33,404 nt of DNA from an uncultured Clostridia bacterium (GTDB lineage Bacteria > Bacillota > Clostridia > Oscillospirales > Oscillospiraceae): the NCBI GenBank assembly GCA_945862785.1, contig CAMAZB010000005.1, positions 1-33,404 on the forward strand, in the 5' to 3' direction. The translations under genes and the position numbers were made by a program. The notes beneath the pieces were generated by a model. The model searched no databases, was not told the origin of the DNA, and saw only the letters and a program-made list of their open reading frames with translations. Shown piece by piece: positions 1 to 9,697 of this stretch. Each line of letters opens with the position of its first letter. The stretch's first letter is position 1.

Positions 1-71
1 GCGCTGTGTTTCCATTATTTTCTTCTTTGTCTACTTGACGGGGTGCGGTTCAATCGTCCGTGCGCTGTTTA

Positions 72-986
72 TTATTTCACTCTCTGGATCATGGCAGAGT
101 AGGGGTGCTCCCCGTCTCCGGGCGCTACTTCCCGTATCTCCCCTGCCGCCAGCATGGCCAGTAAACGGCGGTACAGCCAGCCGTCCCCCACCCCAGGCAG
201 GGCCGTCAGGGCATCCACCAGGACCTTCCCCATTTTCACTGGCTCTTCCGGCAGGGCCGCCCGCAGGGCAAAGTCGTAAAAATCCTCTGACACGCTGCTG
301 AGCCGCCCATTGACCACCGCCCGCAGAGGGGCGTTTTCCAAAACCAGCTCCCGCCAGCGATCCGCATAGCTTTGGCGCAAGGCAGGCAGCACCTCTTCGG
401 CGGCCATGGCGCCCAAAGCCTCCGGAGCGATCTCCCCCATTCCCCGAAGCTCTCTGCGTTCCTTGGTGCCCCAGACCATACCCACGCGGGGCGCCCATAC
501 CACGGAGATGGGCGTTTCCGTATCCCGCAGCAGGTCACAGATCCGGTACACGCTGCAAACGTCGTTCGGGCACCAGGGCGCAGCCCAGATACGGACAGGC
601 TCCGTTCCCGCGTTTCGCAGCCGCCGCAAAGTCTCCATGCTGGTGTTCCAGTCCTCCGCCAGGCATCCCTCATGGGCTTTCTCCCAGTCTGCGGGCGGCG
701 GACCTGCCATCGTCCACAGCACTTCCCGCCGTTTGCTCCAGTCCTCCGCGCCGGACAGATCCCCCATGTCCAAAGCCAGCATCAGCAGTGCCACATCGGC
801 AGAACTTCCCTCCAGCTCCTTCCCGGACCATACCCAAGTCTCCTGCCGGGGCGGTTCCCGAAGCTCCGGAGGAGTCCCCTTGGAATAAATGCCTGCTTTG
901 ACGGAAAACCGTTTGTCTCCCGGACGGCTGTCCTTCGCCATCCGCAGGCCCGTAGCGATGTTTTTGTCAAATACCACTTCCAGCAT
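72..986 (-). CDS. DUF1835/DUF3658-like domain protein
   Basis: 304-aa ORF; N-terminal 'MLEVVFDKNIATGLRMAK', central '..RICDLLRDTETPISVVWAP' and C-terminal 'YADRWRELVLENAPLRAVVNGRL..DFYDFAL..GWLYRRLLAMLAAGEI' resemble the DUF1835 + DUF3658 architecture (recognised by eye). Confidence 0.65.
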   Translation of the reverse strand: MLEVVFDKNIATGLRMAKDSRPGDKRFSVKAGIYSKGTPPELREPPRQETWVWSGKELEGSSADVALLMLALDMGDLSGAEDWSKRREVLWTMAGPPPADWEKAHEGCLAEDWNTSMETLRRLRNAGTEPVRIWAAPWCPNDVCSVYRICDLLRDTETPISVVWAPRVGMVWGTKERRELRGMGEIAPEALGAMAAEEVLPALRQSYADRWRELVLENAPLRAVVNGRLSSVSEDFYDFALRAALPEEPVKMGKVLVDALTALPGVGDGWLYRRLLAMLAAGEIREVAPGDGEHPYSAMIQRVK

Positions 987-1037
987 ACGGCTTGTCCTTC
1001 TTTCATTTTTCTCTATCCTAACACAGTACAGATATAA

Positions 1038-1071
1038 AAACCACCCTCCGCCGGGAAACGGAGGGTGGTTT
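1038..1071. terminator. Rho-independent (bidirectional-looking) terminator downstream of hppA
   Basis: Perfect 13-bp arms AAACCACCCTCCG / CGGAGGGTGGTTT with flanking A/T tracts. Confidence 0.85.
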
Positions 1072-1102
1072 TCCTATGTGGTGAGTGCTTCCAGATGTGA
1101 TC

Positions 1103-3199
1103 TTACAGGATGTTCATCAGGTTGCAGGCCAGAATCAGGCCGGAGAACACGATGGACACGGTGGAGCACAGCTTGATCAGGATGTTCAGAGAAGGACCAG
1201 CGGTATCCTTGAAGGGATCGCCCACGGTATCGCCCACGACAGCGGCCTTGTGCTGATCGGAGCCCTTGCCGCCGTGGTGGCCGGTCTCGATGTACTTCTT
1301 GGCGTTATCCCAGGCGCCGCCGGCGTTGGACATGAACACGGCCATGGCGAAACCGGTGACGGACACGCCGCCCAGCAGGCCCACAACACCCAGAGGCCCG
1401 AGGATCAGGCCGGTGGCAATGGGAACGATGATGGCCAGCAGAGCGGGAGCAACCATCTCATGCAGGGCGCCCTTGGTGCACAGAGCCACGCAGGAAGCGT
1501 AGTCGGGGTCAGCCTTATACTCCATGATGCCCTTGATCTCACGGAACTGACGGCGGACTTCCACGACGATGGACTGGGCGGCCTTCTGCACCGCGCTCAT
1601 GGTGAAGGCGGAGAACACGAAGGTCAGCATGGCGCCGATGAACAGGCCAACCAGAACCATGGGGTTGGTCAGGGACAGGTCCAGATCCTCCACGGTCCGG
1701 GTCTGCACGATGTCAACATAGCTGACCAGCAGAGCCAGAGCGGTCAGAGAGGCGGAGCCGATGGCAAAGCCCTTGCCGGTGGCGGCGGTGGTGTTGCCCA
1801 GGGAGTCCAGAGCGTCGGTGCGCTGACGGACGGTCTCGGGCAGGCCGCTCATCTCGGCGATGCCGCCGGCGTTATCGGCCACGGGGCCGTAAGCGTCGGT
1901 AGCCAGGGTGATGCCCAGGGTGGACAGCATGCCGACGCCGGCGATGCCGATGCCATACAGGCCCAGGCTGAACTCGGAACCGCCGCCGGCAGCGAAGAAG
2001 CTGACGATAACAGCCACGGCCACGATAAGGATGGAGGTCATGGTGGACTTCAGGCCCAGGGAAATACCGCCGATGATGATGGTGGCGGAGCCGGTCTCGG
2101 AAGCGGCAGCCAGCTCCTGGGTGGGCTTGTAAGTATCAGAGGTGTAGTACTCGGTGAAATAGCCGATGGCGCAACCGCCGATCAGGCCGCACAGAATGGC
2201 GACATACACGCCCATGTTGCCCAGGATGACGTAGGTCAGGGGGGCAGCCAGGACGGCAGCCAGGATAGCCGCGGTATAAGTACCGGTACGCAGGCTCTTC
2301 AGCAGGGACTCCTGGGTGGCGTTCTCCTTGGTCTTGACCAGGAAGGAGCCCAGGATGGAGCAGATGATGCCGCACACAGCCAGAGCCAGAGGCAGCAGCA
2401 TGCCCTTGAAGCCATAGCCGGCCACGCCGCCCAGAGCGAAGGTAGCCAGGATGGAACCGACATAGGACTCGTACAGGTCGGCGCCCATGCCGGCCACGTC
2501 GCCCACGTTGTCGCCCACGTTATCGGCGATGGTGGCGGGGTTACGGGGATCATCCTCGGGGATGCCGGCCTCAACCTTGCCCACCAGGTCAGCGCCCACG
2601 TCAGCGGCCTTGGTGTAAATGCCGCCGCCCACACGGGCAAACAGAGCCATGAAGGAAGCGCCCATGCCGTTCATAACCATGATGTTGCCCAGCTCCACGG
2701 GATCGGCGACGCCGAAGACGTAGTGCAGCAGGAAGAACCACATGGTAATGTCCAGCATACCCAGGCCCACCACGGTGAAGCCCATGACGGAGCCGGAGGA
2801 GAAGGCCACCCGCAGGCCCTTGTTCAGGCTCTCGGAAGCGGCCTGAGCGGTACGGGCGTTGGAAGCGGTAGCGATCTTCATGCCGATGAAGCCAGCCAGC
2901 ATGGAGAACACGCCGCCGGTGACAAAGGCGAAGGGGGTGTACTTGGACAACATCTTGCCGCCGGTGGCAAAGGCCATCACCAGCAGAGCGATGAACACCA
3001 CCACGAACACTTTAAAGACAGTGGTGTACTGCTGCTTCAGGTAAGCGTTTGCGCCAGAACGAATGTTGGCCGCGATCTTTTGCATCTTCTGGTTTCCTTC
3101 GGAGTAACCCATCACCTTTTTTGCCTGCATCACTGCAAACAATCCGGCGATCAGTGCACCGACAAAACCGATCCAGAACAGGTTTTCCATTGTTTCCAC
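1103..3199 (-). CDS. hppA: Membrane-bound ion-translocating pyrophosphatase (probably K+-dependent type)
   Basis: 698 aa with signature '[48 protein letters not shown]' and C-terminal '[29 protein letters not shown]'. Confidence 0.97.
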   Translation of the reverse strand: METMENLFWIGFVGALIAGLFAVMQAKKVMGYSEGNQKMQKIAANIRSGANAYLKQQYTTVFKVFVVVFIALLVMAFATGGKMLSKYTPFAFVTGGVFSMLAGFIGMKIATASNARTAQAASESLNKGLRVAFSSGSVMGFTVVGLGMLDITMWFFLLHYVFGVADPVELGNIMVMNGMGASFMALFARVGGGIYTKAADVGADLVGKVEAGIPEDDPRNPATIADNVGDNVGDVAGMGADLYESYVGSILATFALGGVAGYGFKGMLLPLALAVCGIICSILGSFLVKTKENATQESLLKSLRTGTYTAAILAAVLAAPLTYVILGNMGVYVAILCGLIGGCAIGYFTEYYTSDTYKPTQELAAASETGSATIIIGGISLGLKSTMTSILIVAVAVIVSFFAAGGGSEFSLGLYGIGIAGVGMLSTLGITLATDAYGPVADNAGGIAEMSGLPETVRQRTDALDSLGNTTAATGKGFAIGSASLTALALLVSYVDIVQTRTVEDLDLSLTNPMVLVGLFIGAMLTFVFSAFTMSAVQKAAQSIVVEVRRQFREIKGIMEYKADPDYASCVALCTKGALHEMVAPALLAIIVPIATGLILGPLGVVGLLGGVSVTGFAMAVFMSNAGGAWDNAKKYIETGHHGGKGSDQHKAAVVGDTVGDPFKDTAGPSLNILIKLCSTVSIVFSGLILACNLMNIL

Positions 3200-3340
3200 T
3201 CCTTGCTTGTTTTATAGTGCTCCATTATTCTAACACACGTGAACGTTTTTTCAAGTAAGTTTTTAGTTATTTATTACGCAAACGTTGTAATTTTTACGTT
3301 TTGTCCAAAAACATCCAGTATGCTCCGTGCAAATCAGCGT

Positions 3341-3366
3341 TTTTTGCGTAAAATTTTTCGCAAAAA
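3341..3366. repeat. Inverted repeat TTTTTGCG-N10-CGCAAAAA upstream of hppA
   Basis: Perfect 8-bp arms at 3341-3348 and 3359-3366, about 140 bp upstream of the hppA start. Confidence 0.5.
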
Positions 3367-3408
3367 CGGTCGTTTTGTAGCGCAAATTCCGTCAAGTATT
3401 TAACAAAA

Positions 3409-3442
3409 AAACACCCTGAGCGCAGTCCGTTCAGGGTGTTCG
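3409..3442 (-). terminator. Terminator of the 3491-4159 lipoprotein gene
   Basis: On - strand: AACACCCTGAacggactgcgcTCAGGGTGTT followed by a T-run. Confidence 0.8.
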
Positions 3443-3490
3443 CAAATTTTGCGTTGAAATCGACAACTTTTTTGCATTTTTTTGCGTTAA

Positions 3491-4159
3491 TCAATATACC
3501 AGTCTGAACTCCGTAAAGCCCCAGCGCCCGTCCTCCAGCCCGTAAGGAAAGGACCAGCACTCCATGCCGGTGACGACCCCGTCGGTCTCATCCACCAAGT
3601 CCACGGTCACATTGACACAATATGTGTTCTCGCCGGTCTGCTCCACCTCGGTAAATACAGTGCCCTTTCCCGGTTCCCGCTCCCGGCCGGACCCGGTGAC
3701 GTACAGGTCGCCGTCAAACTCCCGGTAGCGGATCCCATCCTCTTGCCCGGACAGCAGCCGCTGCGTCAGTTCCTCGGAAAACACGCTCCGCAGGTTCATG
3801 CGAAGCTCCTCCAAGGTCTGGACCTCCGCGGAGCTGACATGGCGGTACACGTCGCCGTCTTCCACTATGGTCGTTCCATCGTCCGCCAGCGGCGTCAGTT
3901 CAAACCAGGCGTAAATCCTCACCGCCCGGTTATAATCCCCCAGGATCTCCTCCTCCAGGGGGACCCTGGCATCCGCTTCCACCTGAAACGCCTCTAAGGT
4001 AGTCTCCTCTGCCGCCGGGGACTCTTGAGCCACCGGTGCTGCGGGCGCCGTCTCCGTTTTCTGCACGGACGGCGCCGGTACCTCCCGGACAGCCTCCTTG
4101 CTGCCGCAGCCTGTCAGCAGCAGCGCCAGGACCAATGCCACCCACATGGTTTTCTTCAT
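3491..4159 (-). CDS. Putative lipoprotein of unknown function
   Basis: 222 aa; lipobox 'LALLLTGCGSKE' after a signal peptide; no family recognised. Confidence 0.75.
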   Translation of the reverse strand: MKKTMWVALVLALLLTGCGSKEAVREVPAPSVQKTETAPAAPVAQESPAAEETTLEAFQVEADARVPLEEEILGDYNRAVRIYAWFELTPLADDGTTIVEDGDVYRHVSSAEVQTLEELRMNLRSVFSEELTQRLLSGQEDGIRYREFDGDLYVTGSGREREPGKGTVFTEVEQTGENTYCVNVTVDLVDETDGVVTGMECWSFPYGLEDGRWGFTEFRLVY

Positions 4160-4311
4160 GTGTTTTCTCCCCTTTCAGGGTCGGCCGCCCGTACACACAC
4201 TTTACAGGCCGCTCATCCCAAAAGTTCTCTCTGTATTTATAAAGTATCATATCAAGCCGAAAAATTCCATGCTGATTTCAACTTTTTTCGCCTTTTTACG
4301 CAAAAATGCGG

Positions 4312-4347
4312 GCAAAAAAAGAAAGCCCACGCCCTTCGGCGTGGTCC
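4312..4347 (-). terminator. Intrinsic terminator of the 27-codon minigene
   Basis: On - strand: CCACGCC-gaag-GGCGTGG-gctttcTTTTTTT, starting about 25 nt after the minigene stop. Confidence 0.85.
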
Positions 4348-4369
4348 TGCTCTTTTTTGCGCTGACTTT

Positions 4370-4453
4370 TCAGCGGTCGCTCCAGGTCCAGCTATCGCTC
4401 AGGAACACCAGATCATCCACGTCCTCCATCAGGAGCACATCCAGAAAGCTCAT
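4370..4453 (-). CDS. Unannotated 27-aa small protein MSFLDVLLMEDVDDLVFLSDSWTWSDR
   Basis: ATG at 4453 preceded by GGAAAGGAGGT with 7-nt spacing; TGA at 4370-4372; sigma-A-type promoter immediately upstream and terminator immediately downstream. Below the size cut-off of the supplied ORF track. Confidence 0.65.
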   Translation of the reverse strand: MSFLDVLLMEDVDDLVFLSDSWTWSDR

Positions 4454-4486
4454 GTCTCGCACCTCCTTTCCGTTTGGTCTTGGATG

Positions 4487-4515
4487 ATTATAACCGTCCT
4501 TCCCCGTTCCCGCAA
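4487..4515 (-). promoter_or_regulatory. Sigma-70/A-type promoter of the minigene
   Basis: On - strand: TTGCGG (4515-4510), 17-nt spacer, TATAAT (4492-4487). Confidence 0.7.
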
Positions 4516-4779
4516 GAGCTTGTTTGCACATTTCTCATAAATAATTTTTCTCTTTTTTGTGCATTTCGACCACTTTTCTGTTTGAGAAGCAAATTTGCCG
4601 GAGGAATCCGCCTTTTGGGGCCGATAAAGCCCTTTCTTTGTATATTTTTTCTCTCGCCACGACCATACTACTATGATATAATAGCCGCGAAATGGCCGGC
4701 GCGGTTCGGTCAGTCCGTTTTTCAAATGATTGGGACCTTAAAAGGTCTTCGTGATCCGGCGGCAAAGGGGGCCGCATAT

Positions 4780-5637
4780 ATGGCAAAACACGCACAAAAG
4801 CGGCGGCCGCTGTCCAGGGTCCTGACCCTGGTGGTCCTTGCGGCACTGATCGCCCTGTTTCTGCGCTGGAGCAACACTTCGCTGCAAACCACATACTTTG
4901 ATTCGGTTTTCACCGCCCTGCCTGAAGGCTTTGACGGCTGCCGTATCGCCGTACTGGGCGACCTGCACTCCACGGACTTCGGCAAAGGCAACAGCCGCCT
5001 GCTGAAAGCCGTCCGGGAAGCGGAGCCGGATTACATTTTTCTGGTGGGTGACCTTCTGGACGCCTACCGGGACATCCCCGAAAACTATATTTTCCAGACG
5101 GCAGGCGGCCTTGCCGCCATCGCGCCCACCTACTACGTCACCGGCAACCACGAATGGGCCGACGGCGGCGTGCCGGAGCTGAAAGACACCCTGACGGCCA
5201 ACGGGGTCACTGTTCTCTCCAACCAGTTCCTGGCTCTGGATCGGAACGGAGATACTATGGTTCTGGCGGGCATCGACGACCCCAACGGCTACGCCGACCA
5301 GAAGACTCCTGAGGAGCTGGCCGCTGAGATCTATGCCGCTTGCGGCGACCCCTTCTGGGTACTGCTGGCCCACCGGAACAACCTGTTCGCCCCGCAGTAC
5401 AGCCTGCTGGGCGCCGACCTGGTCATCTCCGGTCACGGCCACGGCGGCATCATCCGCCTGCCCTTCACCGATGGCCTGCTGTCCGTTGACCGGACCTTTT
5501 TTCCCTCCTATACGGCGGGGCTATATGAAGAAAACGGCTCCTGCCTGTTCGTCACCCGGGGTCTGGGCAATTCCGGCCCCACTTTCCGCCTGTTCAACCG
5601 CCCGGAGGTGGCGGTGCTGACCCTTCATAAAGGATGA
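4780..5637 (+). CDS. Metallophosphoesterase (membrane-anchored, YkuE-like)
   Basis: 285 aa from ATG 4780 (AAAGGGG upstream); N-terminal TM segment; motifs 'GDLHS', 'GDLLDAY', 'GNHEW', 'SGHGHGG'. Confidence 0.9.
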   Translation: MAKHAQKRRPLSRVLTLVVLAALIALFLRWSNTSLQTTYFDSVFTALPEGFDGCRIAVLGDLHSTDFGKGNSRLLKAVREAEPDYIFLVGDLLDAYRDIPENYIFQTAGGLAAIAPTYYVTGNHEWADGGVPELKDTLTANGVTVLSNQFLALDRNGDTMVLAGIDDPNGYADQKTPEELAAEIYAACGDPFWVLLAHRNNLFAPQYSLLGADLVISGHGHGGIIRLPFTDGLLSVDRTFFPSYTAGLYEENGSCLFVTRGLGNSGPTFRLFNRPEVAVLTLHKG

Positions 5638-5643
5638 TTTGAT

Positions 5644-7512
5644 ATGACTGAATTTCACGCCGGACAATTTGATATCGCCGTCATCGGCGCCGGGCACGCG
5701 GGCATCGAGGCGGCGCTGGCCGCCGCCCGGCTGGGGCTGGAGACGGTGGTATTTACCATCAATCTAGACGCCGTGGGCAATATGCCCTGCAACCCCGCCA
5801 TCGGCGGCACCGGCAAGGGCCATCTGGTCCGGGAGCTGGACGCCCTGGGCGGCGAGATGGCAAAAGCTGCCGACGAGTGCTGCATCCAGTACCGGCTGCT
5901 GAACAAGGGCAAAGGCCCCGCCGTCTGGTCCCTGCGGGCCCAGGCGGACCGCCGGAAATACCAGGAACGGATGAAGTACACGCTGGAGCGGCAGGCACAT
6001 CTGACTGTCCGCCAGGGCGAGGTGGTGGAGGTCCGCGCGGAAAACGGTGCCGTTTCCGCCGTGGTGCTGTCCACCGGAGCGGTATTCGACGTCAAAGCCG
6101 TCATTCTGGCCACCGGAACCTATTTGGCGGGCCGAACCATCATCGGCGAGTGCGTGGAGGACTCCGGCCCCGACGGCATGCACGCCGCATTGCGGCTGAC
6201 GGATTCCCTCCTGAAGCTGGGCCTGCCCCTACGGCGGTTCAAGACCGGCACGCCGCCCCGGGTACACGCGGCGACGGTGGACTTTGACGAAATGGAGATT
6301 CAGCCGGGAGATACCCTCCCCGTGCCGTTTTCCTATTCCACAGACCACCAGCCCGAGAACCGCGCTGTCTGCTGGCTGACCTGGACCACGGAGGAGACGA
6401 AGCGCATCGTCCGGGAGAACCTGGACCGTGCCCCCATGTACTCCGGCCTCATTGAGGGCGTCGGCCCCCGGTACTGCCCGTCTTTTGAAACGAAAATCGT
6501 CCGATTTCCGGACAAGCTCCGTCACCAGCTCTTCGTGGAGCCCATGGGGCTGAACACGGAGGAGCTGTACATCCAGGGTTTCTCCTCCTCCATGCCGGAG
6601 GAGATCCAGCTCCAAATGCTCCACAGCGTGCCGGGATTGCGTCATGCCGTCATGACCCGGCCCGCCTACGCCATCGAATACGACTGCATCGACCCCCTGG
6701 CCCTGAACGCCACGCTGGAGGTAAAATCCGTCCCCGGCCTGTACGGTGCGGGCCAATTCAACGGCTCCTCCGGCTATGAGGAGGCCGCCGTTCAGGGCTT
6801 CGTGGCAGGCGTCAACGCCGCCCGAAAGCTGCGGGGCGAAGGGGAGTTCATTCTCTCCCGGTCGGAGAGCTACATCGGCACCCTTATCGACGACCTGGTG
6901 ACCAAAGGCACGGGCGAGCCCTACCGTATCATGACCTCCCGCAGCGAGTACCGCTTGCTGCTCCGGCAGGACAACGCCGACCAGCGGCTGACAAAGCGGG
7001 GTTACGAGATCGGTCTCGTTTCCGAAGAGCGTCTCCGGGCCGTGGAGGAAAAATACGCGGCTGTGGAGAGGGAAATCAGGCGTCTGACCCATACCGGCGC
7101 CGCCCCCTCCCCCGCCCTGTCCGCCTTCCTGGCGGGAAAGGGCACAGCGGACGTCACCGATGGCTGCTCCCTCATCGCCCTCCTCCGTCGCCCCCAGCTC
7201 CACTATGACGAGCTGGCGCCCTTTGATCCCACCCGCCCGGACCTTCCGGCGGATGTGGCGGAACAGGTGGAGATTTCTGTCAAGTACGAGGGCTACATCC
7301 AGCGCCAGCAGAAGCAGGTGGAGGACTTCCGGAAAATGGAGCGTCACAAGCTGCCCACCGACCTGGATTACAGTGCCATCCAGGGCCTTCGGCTGGAGGC
7401 CCGGGAAAAGCTGGCGGCCATCCGCCCCCTGGACCTGGGACAGGCCAGCCGCATCAGCGGCGTGTCCCCGGCGGATGTGACGGCACTGATGATCTGGCTG
7501 GAGCGGCGGTAA
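5644..7512 (+). CDS. mnmG: tRNA uridine-5-carboxymethylaminomethyl modification enzyme MnmG (GidA)
   Basis: 622 aa; '[22 protein letters not shown]', '[27 protein letters not shown]', 'FKTGTPPRV', C-terminal '[20 protein letters not shown]'. Confidence 0.97.
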   Translation: MTEFHAGQFDIAVIGAGHAGIEAALAAARLGLETVVFTINLDAVGNMPCNPAIGGTGKGHLVRELDALGGEMAKAADECCIQYRLLNKGKGPAVWSLRAQADRRKYQERMKYTLERQAHLTVRQGEVVEVRAENGAVSAVVLSTGAVFDVKAVILATGTYLAGRTIIGECVEDSGPDGMHAALRLTDSLLKLGLPLRRFKTGTPPRVHAATVDFDEMEIQPGDTLPVPFSYSTDHQPENRAVCWLTWTTEETKRIVRENLDRAPMYSGLIEGVGPRYCPSFETKIVRFPDKLRHQLFVEPMGLNTEELYIQGFSSSMPEEIQLQMLHSVPGLRHAVMTRPAYAIEYDCIDPLALNATLEVKSVPGLYGAGQFNGSSGYEEAAVQGFVAGVNAARKLRGEGEFILSRSESYIGTLIDDLVTKGTGEPYRIMTSRSEYRLLLRQDNADQRLTKRGYEIGLVSEERLRAVEEKYAAVEREIRRLTHTGAAPSPALSAFLAGKGTADVTDGCSLIALLRRPQLHYDELAPFDPTRPDLPADVAEQVEISVKYEGYIQRQQKQVEDFRKMERHKLPTDLDYSAIQGLRLEAREKLAAIRPLDLGQASRISGVSPADVTALMIWLERR

Positions 7513-7588
7513 AAGCCCCCCTTTCCCCCAACGCCCTTACAGGGCCCGCGGCACTTCCGCGACTTTCCAAAAAGGAGATGCAACAACT

Positions 7589-8911
7589 ATGAGAATGTTT
7601 CTCGCCATTCTGGTCTGCAAGCTGGGCCGGTTCGTCGGCAAGCTGGTAGGCAAGGGCAGTTCCATGCCCGGCAAATTTGCCTTGAAAATCTGTCCGGACA
7701 TCCTGCGCCGGGTGCAGCTGCCGCCCCATATCATCGCCGTCACCGGCTCCAACGGCAAGACCTCCACCGTGGAGATGATCGCCGCTATCCTACGGGCCGA
7801 CGGCAAGCACGTCGTCTACAACGAGGAGGGTTCCAACCAGATCGAGGGCGTTACCACCCTGGTGCTGACCCACGCCACCTTCGGCGGCAAGGTCAAGGCC
7901 GACGTGCTGCTGCTGGAGAGCGACGAGCGGTACGCCAAATTCAGCTTCAAGTTCTTCCACCCCACAGAGTTCGTCATCACCAACCTCTATCGGGACCAGC
8001 TCACCCGCAACGGCCATCCGGAGTGGGTCTACGACGCCATCCTGCCCGCCATCCATCCGGACACGGAGCTGATTCTGAACGCCGACGATCCCCTGTCCGC
8101 CTGCTTCGCCCAGGGCCACGAAAAGGTGAAGTGGTTCGGTCTGGACCACTGCTCCATCGACCTGCCCGCCCCCTCCGGTGTGTATCACGACGGCGCCTAC
8201 TGTCCCATCTGCCACGCCCCCATGACCTACGACTACGTCCACTACAACCACATCGGTGCCTACCGCTGTACAAAGTGCGGCCACGCCAAGCCCGTCACGG
8301 ATTACACCGCCACGGCGGTGGACCTGGAAAGCGGCGCCCTGACCGTCGACGGCGCCGTGGACATTCACCTGGCTTTCCGCAGCATCTACAACGTCTACAA
8401 CATCCTGGCTGCCTACGCCGCATGCCGGGAGTGCGGCGTGGGCGCGGAGACCGCCCGGAGCGTCATCAACAACTACATCCTGAAAAACGGCCGGATGCAG
8501 AAGTTTACCCTGGGCCAGCACCACGGCACGCTGCTGACCAGCAAGCATGAAAACTCCATCGCCTACGACACGAACCTGCGGTATGTGGCCTCCACGAAAG
8601 AGGACTGCGCGGTGCTCATCATCGTGGACGCCGTTTCCCGCAAATACTTCACCAGCGAGACAAGCTGGCTTTGGGACATCGATTTTGACCAGTTGGACAA
8701 GCCCCATGTGAAGCGAATCGTGCTCTCCGGCCGCTACTGCAATGACCTGGCGGAGCGGTTCAGCTTCACCGGCATGACCAACTGGACCGTCCAGCCGGAC
8801 ATCGCCGCCGCTGCCGCGGAGCTGAAAGCGGAGGGCAGTGAGGACCTGTATGTGGTCACCTGCTTCTCCGACCGGGACAAGCTGCTGGCCCATGTGGAAA
8901 AGGAGGGCTGA
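7589..8911 (+). CDS. murT: MurT-like Mur ligase family protein (DUF1727)
   Basis: 440 aa; P-loop 'VTGSNGKTSTVEMIA', Cys4 zinc ribbon 'CPICHAP...YRCTKCG', C-terminal 'SWLWDIDFD', followed 3 nt later by a GatD-like gene. Confidence 0.85.
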   Translation: MRMFLAILVCKLGRFVGKLVGKGSSMPGKFALKICPDILRRVQLPPHIIAVTGSNGKTSTVEMIAAILRADGKHVVYNEEGSNQIEGVTTLVLTHATFGGKVKADVLLLESDERYAKFSFKFFHPTEFVITNLYRDQLTRNGHPEWVYDAILPAIHPDTELILNADDPLSACFAQGHEKVKWFGLDHCSIDLPAPSGVYHDGAYCPICHAPMTYDYVHYNHIGAYRCTKCGHAKPVTDYTATAVDLESGALTVDGAVDIHLAFRSIYNVYNILAAYAACRECGVGAETARSVINNYILKNGRMQKFTLGQHHGTLLTSKHENSIAYDTNLRYVASTKEDCAVLIIVDAVSRKYFTSETSWLWDIDFDQLDKPHVKRIVLSGRYCNDLAERFSFTGMTNWTVQPDIAAAAAELKAEGSEDLYVVTCFSDRDKLLAHVEKEG

Positions 8912-8914
8912 GCC

Positions 8915-9649
8915 ATGGAGATCAAAATCATTCACTTCTATCCCGACCTGATGAGCCTGTACGGCAGCTATGCCAACGTGTCCGTGCTGAAGCGCCGTCT
9001 GGAGCAAATGGGAAACACCGTCACGGTGAAGCCCATCCTCCCCGGCCAGGAGGCCGACCTCAGCAGCGCCGACTTCCTGTACATGGGTGCCGGCACGGAG
9101 CACGCCCAGAAAGCCGCCCTGGCGGACTTCGCCCGGTATGGCGAGACCGTGAAGGCCGCTGCTGAAAGCGGCGTGGCGATGCTCTTCGCGGGCACCGCCA
9201 TGGAGCTGCTGGGCAAAACCATCACCGACGCCGACGGCAATGTCCACGATGGCATCGGCCTGGCGGACTTTACTGCCGTTCAGGGGAGCAAGCGGTTCGT
9301 GGAGGACGTATACGGTCACACGGACCTGTATCCCGAAGCCGTGGTGGGCTTTATGAACAAGTGCTCCACCATCTCGGGCGTGGAAACGCCCCTTCTGGCC
9401 GAATTGGCCCTGGGCTATGGCAACAACGGTGAAAAGACCCCCGAGGGCTTCCACCGGAACAACGTGTTCGCCTCCCAGCTCACCGGGCCGCTGCTGGTGA
9501 AGAATCCCCGGATGCTGGACGCGGTGGTGGATGCCATCTACCGCCACCGGGGTGAGTCCCTTCCGGCGGAGCGCCCCACGGACCATTGGGCCGAGGACGG
9601 TTATCTTATCACGGCAGAGCAGCTGAAGCTCCGCAGTGAAAGCAAATAG
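8915..9649 (+). CDS. GatD-like type 1 glutamine amidotransferase homologue, catalytic Cys and His apparently lost
   Basis: 244 aa; GatD-like 'YPDLMSLYGSYANVSVLKRR', 'LGYGNNGEKTPEGFHRNN', 'GPLLVKNP'; adjacent to murT. Nucleophile elbow reads 'LFAGTAMELLG' and the His motif reads 'LTGPLL'. Confidence 0.85.
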   Translation: MEIKIIHFYPDLMSLYGSYANVSVLKRRLEQMGNTVTVKPILPGQEADLSSADFLYMGAGTEHAQKAALADFARYGETVKAAAESGVAMLFAGTAMELLGKTITDADGNVHDGIGLADFTAVQGSKRFVEDVYGHTDLYPEAVVGFMNKCSTISGVETPLLAELALGYGNNGEKTPEGFHRNNVFASQLTGPLLVKNPRMLDAVVDAIYRHRGESLPAERPTDHWAEDGYLITAEQLKLRSESK

Positions 9650-9664
9650 CGTATAAGAAATGAA

Positions 9665-9697
9665 GAAGGACTGCGCCGCAGTCCTTCTCTTTTTATT
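9665..9697. terminator. Terminator of the murT/gatD-like operon
   Basis: GAAGGACTGC-gcc-GCAGTCCTTC followed by TCTTTTTATT. Confidence 0.85.

Noticed and set aside
1085-3217. 710-aa + strand ORF antisense to hppA
   Set aside because: Low-complexity Gly/His/Gln-rich translation; artefact of biased codon use in the real - strand gene.
4312-4453. Trp-attenuator leader peptide (peptide has SWTW before a terminator)
   Set aside because: No biosynthetic gene downstream (lipoprotein instead), Trp codons not tandem, no antiterminator pairing seen.
4474-4779. N-terminal extension of the metallophosphoesterase ORF
   Set aside because: Overlaps the divergent minigene promoter; SD and TM-anchor start fit ATG 4780 better.
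7790-9586. 598-aa - strand ORF over murT/gatD
   Set aside because: Antisense frame of the real + strand operon; low-complexity translation with no domain.
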